From Aporrectodea caliginosa (lineage: Eukaryota > Annelida > Clitellata > Crassiclitellata > Lumbricidae), in contig JACEVL010001161.1 in NCBI GenBank assembly GCA_020284085.1, positions 3,897,930 through 3,961,929 of the forward strand: 64,000 nucleotides of DNA, given 5' to 3'. Below the pieces are notes generated by a model. It made no database searches. It saw only the letters and a list, made by a program, of their open reading frames with translations, and was not told the DNA's origin. The translations under genes and the position numbers were made by a program. Positions 52,600-62,237 of the stretch are shown here, piece by piece; position 1 is the first letter of the stretch, and each line of letters begins with the position of its first letter.

Positions 52600-53145
52600 C
52601 AACTCACGCGGAATGGAAGCACTGAGTTATCGCTGGGGAACCAGATGGGGTAACCGTCAACACAGCTATCATCTAAACTGTTACAAGAATAGCAAAATGC
52701 CTTATTTCCTATTTTGTGTTTACATATCCTCCGCTCACGACTTTGAAGATTTCGTCCTCCGAGAATCCAGGCAACGACTGCAGAGCGATGTGGGCGTCAT
52801 TGCAGGACGATGTTTGGGCATCACGGATGGACGATGTGGGCGTCATTGGATGATGTGGGCGTCTTTCCAGGACTATGTTTGGGCTTCAATCCAGGACGTC
52901 AAAGCATGCCTTCAGGACTGATGTCAGGACGTTCTGCCACGTGGTGATCGCGTCTTTACTGTACTTGTGGTTGCTACCATCGTCTGGTTTTGCCATTCCG
53001 TTAAGGCATTGAGGACGCGACCTATGGACAAAGCAAAAATATCCGAAAAACTATCTTATCGGTCCGTTCATTAACAAAGTGACATAATAATCTGTTTGGT
53101 GATGATTTGAAAGATACGAGTAATGGACAACATCTAATTATGCAT
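52600..53145. other. no gene seen; short GGACGATG repeats
   Basis: 52780-52925 has irregular repeats of about 33 bp around GATGTGGGCGTC and CAGGACGATGTTTGGGC. A 102-codon open frame crosses them (52613-52921), but it matches nothing I know and is likely chance. Confidence 0.45.
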
Positions 53146-53290
53146 GTGCTTCCTATTGAGCTCCGTCTCCTACCTAGGAACTCTTCAACTGCATTTTATA
53201 CCTCTCTGACAGCTATTTTTTCAGCCGTGGTTGGTCCGGGAGCACCTCTGAAGGAGCTCTATATCAAGTTTCCTTTGACTGATTGATTGA
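53146..53290 (+). mobile_element. CR1-like LINE C-terminus and tail
   Basis: LPIELRLLPRNSSTAFYTSL then FSAVVGPGAPLKELY, followed by a CTGATTGATTGACTGAT tail. Strongly 5' truncated. Confidence 0.75.
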
Positions 53291-53709
53291 CTGATGTGAG
53301 AATATATGAATAGATCCATGCATTTGTGTATTATGTGTGCAACTGTGCATGCTATATGTATGTACGTATGCATCCAGACATTTATGTAGGCCTAGCTCTT
53401 CATGCAGACATTCAAACCACAGGTTTTATGTACACAATATTATGCGGTAATAATACACAAATAATTCTCTACCACTTCAATATTTAACTTCACCTAAGCC
53501 ACTTTTTAAAGGATTAGGTGCTAAGTTTCGTGAAATGTAAAATAACCAAATATTTTAAAGTGTCCTCAGCGACCTCTGGAGGGCACAACTCGCCAGCTTC
53601 AATGGTGATACACAGAATAAAACTTAAATAAGTAAATATGATAACACAATGACTTATTGAAAGACCTTTAAAAAACTATATTTACTTATATCAAGGGGTC
53701 ACAACTTAC

Positions 53710-54000
53710 CAGACTCTCGCCGGGAAGTCCACGTGATGGTGTTGACATCTTTTGAAGCCATAGCCAAGGCGGTGACAGCGTAGGTGGGTCTGTGAGTCGG
53801 TCCACGTAAATAGCGGTTCCTGGTTGAGGTCGATTCCCTCTCTCCCGTCAACCCAGGTGACCCATAGACTTTGGATTGTACGTGAATACGTTGGTATTGT
53901 CGTCGAAAGTATATTCTTTGGGCGGAAGTCTTGTAGATGGACGAGCGCTTGTTGTCGTAGCCTCCGAGAGTGATTCGGTAGGCCTCATAATTCGTTACCC
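53710..54000 (-). pseudogene. FAMeT-like (Methyltransf_FA) domain exon with frameshifts
   Basis: The minus strand first reads VTNYEAYRITLGGYDNKRSS. Near 53870 it shifts frame to SLWVTWVDGREGIDLNQEPL and FTWTDSQTH. Near 53800 it shifts back to TYAVTALAMASKDVNTITWT and ends at a good donor (GTAAGT, 53709-53704). This follows the order of the farnesoic acid O-methyltransferase-type domain: YEIxIGGWxNxxS, FWVxWxxGxIxxG, WTD, then a closing strand ending in W. Such domains occur in invertebrate proteins, often not as methyltransferases. Two compensating shifts could be pseudogene decay or assembly errors. Upstream on the same strand the DNA is a ~45-bp repeat coding for VTxYExYPPSGGN. Confidence 0.55.
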
Positions 54001-54099
54001 CCGGATGGTGGGTAGGACTCATAGTCAGTTACCTCGGAAGATGGGCATAGACCTCATAAACCGTTACCCCAGCAAGGTGCACGGTAGGCTTCATAGTCC
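53985..54099 (-). repeat. ~45-bp tandem repeat split by the solo LTR
   Basis: Units around GTTACCCCCGGATGGTGGGT and CCTCATAG (near 53995, 54030, 54063) continue to the right of the LTR at 55084-55150. On the minus strand the unit reads as VTDYESYPPSGGN-like peptides. Confidence 0.7.
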
Positions 54100-54254
54100 T
54101 GTGGCAATTTTTAGGGGTTGCCCTCCCCGGGAGTTGGTCTGGCCCTTCTGGTGCCCATGTTCTTCGGACACGGTGGCCGATTGCTTCCCCTTGCCTCCGG
54201 CCTCCAACTGCTGATAGTTCTATCGCTATCGCCTCTGGCGATAGCGATAGAACG

Positions 54255-54700
54255 CCCATGTTCTGCCAGACTGTCTGTGTTCTGCAGGCCTTGACGGTGA
54301 TTGAGCTCTTCCTTGCCTCCTGCTTCCAAAGACCGAATGTTCCATCGCCATCAGCCCTGGTTCCTTGCCCATGTTCTGCCAGACTGTCCGTGTTCTGCAG
54401 GCCTTGACGGCGATTGAGCTCTTCCTTGCCCTCTGCTTCCAAAGACCGAATGTTCCATCGCCATCAGCTCTGGTTCCTTGCCCATGTTCTGCCAGACTGT
54501 CCGTGTTCTGCAGGCCTTGACGGCGATTGAGCTCTTCCTTGCCTCCTGCTTCCAACGGCCGAATGTTCCATCGCCATCAGCTCTGGTTCCTTGCCCATGT
54601 TCTGCTAGCTTTGTCCCTGTTCTGCAGGGCCTGACGGCAATTTGTCTTCCCTAGCTCCTACGGAATGTTCCATCGCCATCAGCGCTGGTTCCTTGCTCAT
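54255..54700 (+). repeat. 113-bp tandem repeat in the LTR U3 region
   Basis: Landmark CCCATGTTCTGCCAGACTG recurs at 54255, 54368, 54481 and (variant) 54594. It sits just upstream of the TATA box, where LTR enhancer repeats commonly lie. Confidence 0.93.
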
Positions 54701-54732
54701 GTTCTGTCTCTCTCCCCTCCCCTTCCTGAGGG

Positions 54733-54740
54733 TATATATA
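54733..54740 (+). promoter_or_regulatory. TATA box of the LTR
   Basis: TATATATA, preceded by a C/T-rich stretch and followed by a likely transcribed region with ACAGACAGAGACGG. Placement in the middle of the LTR fits a U3/R boundary. Confidence 0.6.
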
Positions 54741-55339
54741 GAGGAATCCAGTGCAGTACGTGACGACACAGACAGAGACGGTTGTTGAGATAGAGGCAGT
54801 CAGATCGTCAGAGAGAGTCACTAGATAGTCGTCCTAAGTGATTTGGCAGTTCTGTTGAATTGCTGTTGACTTAGTGATAAGTTACGTTGACACAATATAT
54901 CGGGTTCAAAACCTAGTTGATTGACTTAGGCAATTCGTCAGTGAAGAACGTCTAAGTCCTTCGCAATACTCCGGAGGCCGGACTTGCGCTCCTTCGAGCG
55001 ACATGCGAGACTGCTGTTCCGTGCAGGCCTCAACTCCACCTCTGCAACACGACAAGAGTGCAGACACCGGGGGTTTCGCCACAGTCCGTTACCCCCGGAA
55101 GGAGGGTAGACCTCAAAGGTCGTTGACCCGTGAAGATGGGTAAGGTAGAGATTGACGTCACCACTTGAGTTTTACAGTGACCAAAAAAGCCTTCTGTCTG
55201 ATTGGTCTTAAAACGAAATGATCAAATTCGTTTCTTGCTGTTCTCGTAGATGGTGTAATCTGTCAAAGCACAACAAACTAATTTAAAATAAGTAATTAAC
55301 ATATAGGTTAAGTGGAAGAATAAATGCTTCATTCATTCA

Positions 55340-56290
55340 TTCCGAAAATTTATATAGCGCCCCTTGTGATGTTCATACTCACTACACCAGAAACTTTAAC
55401 TCTTATCGCCCCATATACGCACACACCAATACTCGCTTATTCTCCATAAAATCTGTTGGCTCCACAACCTGGAACATGCTTCCCTCTCACATACGTTGTG
55501 CCCTCCACCTACGGCACTTTAAAAAAATGCTGCATGCCTACCTGATTAATGGAAATTAGCTATAACCTACCCTGCCGGATATTCTTTTTCACTGTTAGTT
55601 AAGGTTTTCGGTTTTTCTTTATATTTTCATAGTGTTTTGAATCGAGTTAATCATTTACTGTGTAATATGTGCTATACTATTTGCATTGCTGTACGAAACT
55701 TGATATTGCACTGTTTATCAAAGATTTAGCTAATTCATATTTCTGAAATGTTGTTCTAGGTGTCCCTAGTTAGCGGGATCTTGATCCCCTTTGGGACTCC
55801 TCTTGCGGCCAATCCTGATACTTTATGTTGAAATGTTATGTGTTTTTTCATTTGGCTTCAATAAAAGAGATTTGATTGATTTGATTGATTGATTGATTGA
55901 GAAACCTACTCAGAGTCGCTGCCAGCCCAGCCACGGCTAAAACACAAGAAAATTCAAGCACCTTATTGAATATGAGCATATATTGTTACGAGCCAACCAA
56001 CGGAGCACAAGCGGAAGCCCATTCCAAATGGAGGGCCCCACTATCGAAAGGGCCCGGCACTGTCTAGCACATAAGAACGAGGTCGCGGAACCAAAGCTGA
56101 CGATCTGGTGGAAAAGTGCAGAGTACGACAGGTCCGAGACACGATGACTGAGGTCACGCAGGTAAGAGACACAGCCAAGAGACACTGCCAGACAAGAAAA
56201 ATAAATCTTCTTATATAAGCGGTTGTTACCTCTTTTGCTGGAGGACTTGATCGGCTTTGTGTGTTGACCCTTGAGGTCACTGCGTTTCAT
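55340..56290 (-). mobile_element. CR1-like LINE end split by another LINE
   Basis: The minus strand from 56290 encodes SLGCVSYLRDLSHRVSD and RALSIVGPSIWNGLPLVLRW, reaching CTCTGAGTAGGTTTCTC at about 55900. Its 3' terminus (AGGGGCGCTATATAAAT then GAATGAATGAATG) lies at 55340-55366. A plus-strand fragment (55367-55898) separates the two. Confidence 0.75.
55367..55898 (+). mobile_element. second LINE 3' end nested in the CR1-like copy
   Basis: The plus strand encodes YRPIYAHTNTRLFSIKSVGS then TTWNMLPSHIRCA and FKKMLHAYLI, stop near 55560. A 3' UTR of about 300 bp and a TTGA tail (55870-55898) follow. The insertion falls in the last 50 bp of the CR1-like 3' end. Confidence 0.75.
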
Positions 56291-56589
56291 TTGGTGACGT
56301 GGGATTGCGTTTTATTTGGGTGAGAACTTCAGCTGGGTGGTGATGAAGGTATTGACGTCTTTTCAAGGTCTGTCCCAGGTTTCTTCGAGGTCTTCTCGAG
56401 ATCTGTGGTGTGAGAAACTTGGACCTTGATCTTGGAAGGTCGAGACCTTTAACTTTGCAGCCGCAACTTCAGATTTCTCTGAAAGAAAGATGCATCATAC
56501 AGCATTACTACTATTTGCATTTATTAAGCATCACTATTATTTTCTGTACTAAATGCACCAAAAAAGATGAGATTCACATTTCTGTGTGA

Positions 56590-56627
56590 TCTTCCATAAC
56601 AATAATAATAATAATAATAATAGTAAT

Positions 56628-56663
<36 letters not shown>

Positions 56664-56807
56664 TATCATCATAACATGGCTTCATGAGGAAATGGATTAT
56701 AAAATTTTTATTATTATTATTGTGATAATAATAATAATAATAATAATTCATTCTGAGAATTTATATAGCAACTCTTCAAGAATCCTACTCAGAGGTGAAT
56801 AATGATA

Positions 56808-56839
<32 letters not shown>

Positions 56840-56860
56840 AGTAACAATAATAATAATAAT
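56590..56860. repeat. AAT/ATC trinucleotide runs around a CR1 tail
   Basis: Runs of AAT, ATC and GAT triplets. 56746-56798 is a minus-strand CR1-like 3' tail (TTTATATAGCAACTCTTCAA). The runs probably grew from LINE tails. Confidence 0.85.
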
Positions 56861-56878
56861 AATAATCTCACCTGAGAA

Positions 56879-57274
56879 GATGGAAAGCGACCAGACGGTG
56901 TCACGCTGATCCCTTGGTCACATGGACGATGTCTTGCATGGGATGTGACAGTGCCAGACACTTATGCCACATCTCATCTTGGCCATACATCTACTGGAGC
57001 TGGGGAAGCCGCCGATCGCGCAGTTGTCTCCAAGAGGGTCAAATATTCCACCATCACTACCGCCCACGTTTTTGTAGCGGTCGCCTTAGAAACTGGCGGC
57101 ACTTGGAGCAGAGAGGGACTGCAGTTCGTTTCTGAGTTGGGAAGACGGACAAGTGACGCAACCCATGATCCAATGGAGTCATCATACCTATTCCAGTGGA
57201 TCTCAGTGGCTCTTCAACGGGGGAATGCCATCTGCCTCTCCGGGTCACTGCCACCGATCTCTGAACTCTGCTGA
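56879..57274 (+). mobile_element. LINE C-terminal domain, open frame, with AAT tail
   Basis: One open frame of 131 residues to TGA 57272. It encodes DGVTLIPWSHGRCLAWDVTV then PDTYATSHLG, VKYSTITTAHVFVAVALETG, LQFVSELGRR and SVALQRGNAICLSG. This is the full C-terminal domain seen broken at 5412-5744. It is followed by (AAT)n at 57285-57333, so the family's 3' tail is an AAT repeat. Confidence 0.8.
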
Positions 57275-57285
57275 AATGACAATAC

Positions 57286-57316
<31 letters not shown>

Positions 57317-57825
57317 TAATAATAATAATAATAACAGCAACAACAATTTGGAAGGTTTCCTATAGTGTCATTTACTTCAATTACAGTTACGTATTGTCAA
57401 AACTGTATCTGAGGAATCTCTCTCGAAAAAGTGGCGCTACATAAATCTGCAATTACGATTACAATTACTTCTACCAGTGTCCAGATAAACATGACGAAAC
57501 CATTCTTACACACTTGGAGTCAAAACCATCACATAATGATGAGAAGCACATGCATTACCACTTTGTTTATAAGTGCACATATATAGGCACAAATTATGCA
57601 TATGTATATGTCTGTATGTATGCATCTAATGTATACATGTATTTATCCATGTATGGAAGAATTCATGCATGTAAGTACCTGTATGTTTGTAAGTACATAG
57701 GTATGTATGTAACTATGTATGCAATGCATGCATGTTTCTGAGCATTTATGTAGCCCTTTGTAGCATCTCACAGAGCAATTACCTTTGATAGTTGTCATTC
57801 CATCCACAACATCACTCTCGGATGA

Positions 57826-58250
57826 ATCAGTTGAGTAGGAGTCAAGACGTCCTTAGGACATCATCCTTTGAGTTGATGTAGGAGTCAAGATGTCCTTTGG
57901 ACATCATCCTTTGAGTTGATGTAGGAGTCAAGACGTCCTTTGGACATCATCCTTTGAGTTGATGTAGGAGTCAAGACGTCCTTTGGACATCATCCTTTGA
58001 GTTGATGTAGGAGTCAAGACGTCCTTTGGACATCATCCTTTGAGTTGATGTAGGAGTCAAGACGTCCTTTGGACATCATCCTTTGAGTTGATGTAGGAGT
58101 CAAGACGTCCTTTGGACATCATCCTTTGAGTTGATGTAGGAGTCAAGACGTCCTTTGGACATCATCCTTTGAGTTGATGTAGGAGTCAAGACGTCCTTTG
58201 GACATCATCCTTTGAGTTGACGTAGGAGTCAAGATGCCCAGAATATCGTC
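57826..58250 (+). repeat. 43-bp minisatellite, about ten copies
   Basis: Unit GGAGTCAAGACGTCCTTTGG followed by ACATCATCCTTTGAGTTGATGTA. The central copies are essentially identical, so the array is young; the flanking ones diverge. GACGTCC and GGACATC make each unit partly palindromic. Confidence 0.97.
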
Positions 58251-58880
58251 CTTTTGCGTTCTTGGTGTAGTGAGGGCGTGCTTAAGAATTCGTCGTTTGC
58301 ACTCTTGTATTCAGAAAGTGCGTAGCATATCGTGTTTTGCGTAGTTCTTGGTAACTCATGACTTGAGGTCTGCACAATAGATGAACCTCACTCTGAGCAT
58401 GATTTGACTGAGTTCGCTCCTACAATAGGACTGAGCCTGAGTTTATTCTTGGCTGTTGCCTCAATTCAGTTTTAACAGTCTTATGAGTTCACCAACAACC
58501 AATCAATCAACCAATCCTGAGTCCAAATTACACAAAATGGACAAGTTCATGTTCAATCACATGAATGCCTTAATTAAGTCATTCGCTAGATGCCGTTTTC
58601 TCAGTGGCCACACTGACTACATTATCATTCGCCAGAGAGCCATAACAGAATTGACCCGCCAGTAATGCGACACAAAAATGCACTACAAAAACATAAGACT
58701 CTTTCGTTTTGCCAAGTCTATAGTCCATGTAAGATATTCCAAAACATCATAGTTTACAAATGCACAAGTGAAAATTGTGAAGGAGAATGATAAAACCGGA
58801 TAATCGATAATGTAATATATTATCAGTTATTATAGGTACAACTAGAAATGTGATAGCTAAGTACTGTCGTTCTTTAGAAC
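58251..58880. other. no gene seen
   Basis: A 69-codon frame at 58456-58665 matches nothing I know. No repeats beyond the neighbouring arrays. Confidence 0.4.
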
Positions 58881-59560
58881 AGCATTCTTTTTTTCCAAAA
58901 AAGACAATAAGAGTATAATACAAAAACCACGAGCTAGTTTCGTTTTGCCAATGTCACTCTGAGCTAATAGGCTCGAACATTAGAAAACTCATTCTTTGTA
59001 AAACAGACTATACAATACAATCCCAATAAGTATGAGCTAGTTTCGTTCTGCCAAAGTAACTCTGAGCTAATATCAACCGTAGGCGGACTTTCTTTGTAAA
59101 ACAGTCAATAACAATACAATCCCAATAAGTATGAGCTAGTTTCATTTAACCAATGTCACTCTGAGCTAATATCGTTCATTAGAAAACTCATTCTTTGTAA
59201 AACAGACTATACAATACAATCCCAATAAGTATGAGCTAGTTTCGTTTTGCCAAAGTAACTCTGAGCTAATATCCTTCATTAGAAAACTCGTTCTTTGTAA
59301 AACAGACTATAGAATACAATCCCAATAAGTATGAGCTAGTTTCGTAGATGCCAAAGTAACTCTGAGCTAATATCGTTCATTAGAAAACTCATTTCTTTGT
59401 AAAACAGACTATACAATACAATCCCAATAAGTATGACTAGTTTCATTTTACCAATGTCAGCTATCTGAGCTAATATCAAATTCATTAGACAACTCTATTC
59501 TAAATAAAACAGAGATATACAATAGATCCAATAAGTATATGGCCTTCAGGGTTTTAGTTC
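58880..59560 (+). repeat. ~100-bp tandem array, about six copies
   Basis: Landmark CCCAATAAGTATGAGCTAG recurs near 59022, 59121, 59221, 59321 and 59423 (spacing 99-102). Outer copies are degraded. Confidence 0.92.
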
Positions 59561-60229
59561 TAACAGACCTGAGATAAAATTCTAAGGCCACTCAGAATAT
59601 CTACCAGAAACAACAATAAAAATACTAAGACCTCAATGGCCTAAAAGGTATGACAACCATTCAACCGTAGGCGGACATTCTTTGTAGGCTGCTATTAGCG
59701 CCGTGTATTACAAAGGCTGTCTGTTCTGTTTAATAGTAGTTAAGATTTATGTCTTCTGTCATTTGTGTTCTTGTGAATTGTTTCAATTGCATAACTGTAC
59801 ACTGTAACCAGTTGCGGTTGTCAACCATTCTTTGTTTCAACTAAAGAATATTATTATTATTATTATTATTAGTTTTTATTATTATTATTATTATTATTAT
59901 AGAAATTTATTTCTTCTATAAAATCAACAAACTTATTAACAGACCTAGATGAAAAATGGCTGTTTCAATAGCTTTTATAAGCTGTCATTCAGTCCTGGGC
60001 TACTGTTGTTCAGTCCGCGGTGGCTAATACTAATAACTAATTGATCACATTATTATCCTGAATACCAAAATCAAATTCGAATCACACATTATTATTATTA
60101 TTATTCAGATCTAACAGACCTAGACAAAATACTAAAGCCCTTTGGCCACTCATACTAGCAGAAATACTACGGCCTTATCAGGCACTTACTAAGATCTAAC
60201 AGACCTGAGTCCTATAAGCACTCAGATCT
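59561..60229. other. AT-rich, degenerate repeats, no gene
   Basis: Short ATT runs (59852-59900, 60089-60105) and scattered copies of TCTAACAGACCTGAG related to the array that follows. Confidence 0.5.
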
Positions 60230-61210
60230 AACAGACCTGAGATAAAATACTAATGCCTTATAAAAGACCACTCAGACCTCACAGGAAAAATATAAAATAC
60301 TAATAGGCCACTTAGGCCTCACAGGACAAATATAAAATACTAATAGGCCACTTAGACCTCACAGGAAAAATATAAAATACTAATAGGCCACTTAGACCTC
60401 ACAGGAAAAATATAAAATACTAATAGGCCACTTAGACCTCACAGGAAAAATATAAAATACTAATAGGCCACTTCAACACAGACCTCACAGGAAAAATATA
60501 AAATACTAATAGGCCACTTAGACCTCACAGGAAAAATATAAAATACTAATAGGCCACTTCGACACAGACCTCACAGGAAAAATATAAAACTACTAATAGG
60601 CGACTTCAACACAGACCTCACAGGAAAAATATAAAATACTAATAGGCCACTTCGACACAGACCTCACAGGAAAAATATAATAACTACTAATAGGCGACTT
60701 AGACACTTAGTCCTCACAGGAAAAATAGAAACTACTAATAGGCCACTTCGACACAGACCTCACAGGAAAAATATAATATACTACTAATAGGCGACTTAGA
60801 CACTTAGTCCTCACAGGAAAAATAGAAACTACTAATAGGCCACTTCGACACAGACCTCACAGGAAAAATATAATATACTACTAATAGGCGACTTAGACAC
60901 TTAGTCCTCACAGGAAAAATAGAAACTACTAATAGGCCACTTCGACACAGACCTCACAGGAAAAATATAATATACTACTAATAGGCGACTTAGACACTTA
61001 GTCCTCACAGGAAAAATAGAAACTACTAATAGGCCACTTCGACACAGACCTCACAGGAAAAATATAATATACTACTAATAGGCGACTTAGACACTTAGTC
61101 CTCACAGGAAAAATAGAAACTACTAATAGGCCACTTCGACACAGACCTCACAGGAAAAATATAATATACTACTAATAGGCGACTTAGACACTTAGTCCTC
61201 ACAGGAAACA
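60230..61210 (+). repeat. 41-bp array passing into a 97-bp higher-order array
   Basis: 60255-60690: units of about 40-45 bp, ACCTCACAGGAAAAATATAA then AATACTAATAGGCCACTT. From about 60690 alternate units differ (GTCCTCACAGG with TAGAAACTAC, and GACCTCACAGG with TATAATATACTAC), giving a 97-bp dimer with landmark CTTAGTCC near 60705, 60803, 60900, 60997, 61094 and 61191. Confidence 0.95.
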
Positions 61211-61559
61211 TATAAAATAGTAAAGCCTAAAAGTGCCACAGTCCTATAAGTAATAAAATAAGAACAGTCGACATAAACAAAATAACATTAGTTTGAAATT
61301 TAGATAATAAAATAAATCAAAATGATAGTCAATAGCAAAATAATACTAATAGCTTTAAATTGAAAACTAAAGTAATTATAATTGGCATTCAAAAATAAAG
61401 TAATATTAGTTAAGAATTTCAATAATGATAAAGTAATAATAATTGACATTCAATAACAAAATAATAATAGCTTTAAATTCAATTTTAAAAAAATAAAGAC
61501 ATTCCATGACATAATAATAATAGTTTTATATTCTATAATAAAATAACAATACATCTAAT

Positions 61560-61960
61560 TGACATTCAGTAATAAGTTAATGATAAATAACACAGCGAAA
61601 ACCTGTCTGGGCAAACCAACTGGACAAGCTTACAAGAAGCTAACCGTAAGCTAACCGTAAGCTAACATAGAAACCTTATACATGTAATTATACATGTAAA
61701 ATACATGTAATTGGCATTCAGTAACAATAAGTTAATGATAAATAACACAAGAAAACCTGTCTGGGCAAACCAACTGGACAAGCTTACAAGAAGCTAACCG
61801 TAAGCTAACCGTAAGCTAACATAGAAACCTTATACATGTAATTATACATGTAAAATACATGTAATTGGCATTCAGTAACAATAAGTTAATGATAAATAAC
61901 ACAGAGAAAACCTATCTGGGCAAACCAACTGGACAGGCTTACACCAACCTTAACCCTAAG
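61560..61960 (+). repeat. 154-bp tandem repeat, about 2.6 copies
   Basis: CATTCAGTAACAATAAGTTA recurs near 61563 (variant), 61712 and 61866. Each copy holds GTCTGGGCAAACCAACTGGA, a doubled CTAACCGTAAG and a doubled TACATGTAA. The third copy is cut short. Confidence 0.93.
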
Positions 61961-62237
61961 CTAACACAGCAACATTTAACGACTATATTCTAGAACAAGA
62001 GCTATATAAATATCTAAAGAATCTAACACTGCTCAATCTTGGAACAATTAAAACACAAAAATGTAAAAAAGATGGTATCCTTGTTTTCTTAGCTTAATAA
62101 GTTACGTTTCTGGTTCAACACTGAATTAACTGACTTAAAAGAACTACTTAACTGACTTCATAAATCATCAACACCTGGCAAAACCCTAAACAAACGACAA
62201 AATACTTAATGAAAATACAGAGTACTAGTGTACTCTA

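Larger units (their letters stand above)
54100..55083 (+). mobile_element. solo LTR of an LTR retrotransposon
   Basis: The ends are TGTGGC (54100) and GCCACA (ending 55083), flanked by a 4-bp duplication GTCC (54096-54099, 55084-55087). Flanking DNA is one continuous ~45-bp tandem array when the LTR is removed. Inside are a 17-bp hairpin (54217-54253), a 113-bp tandem array (about 54255-54700) and a TATATATA box (54733-54740). No internal gag-pol region exists, so recombination between LTRs is likely. Orientation is set from the TATA box. Confidence 0.82.

Noticed and set aside
52613..52921. 102-codon plus-strand frame
   Set aside because: No known motif, crosses irregular short repeats, no splice or start context that stands out.
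53876..54442. Frames across the LTR (for example HRQGLQNTDSLAEHGQ-type repeats)
   Set aside because: They are translations of the 113-bp LTR array; the unit is not a multiple of three, so the frame changes each copy.
57826..58250. CRISPR-like regular repeat
   Set aside because: Units are contiguous with no unique spacers, in eukaryotic DNA; it is a minisatellite.
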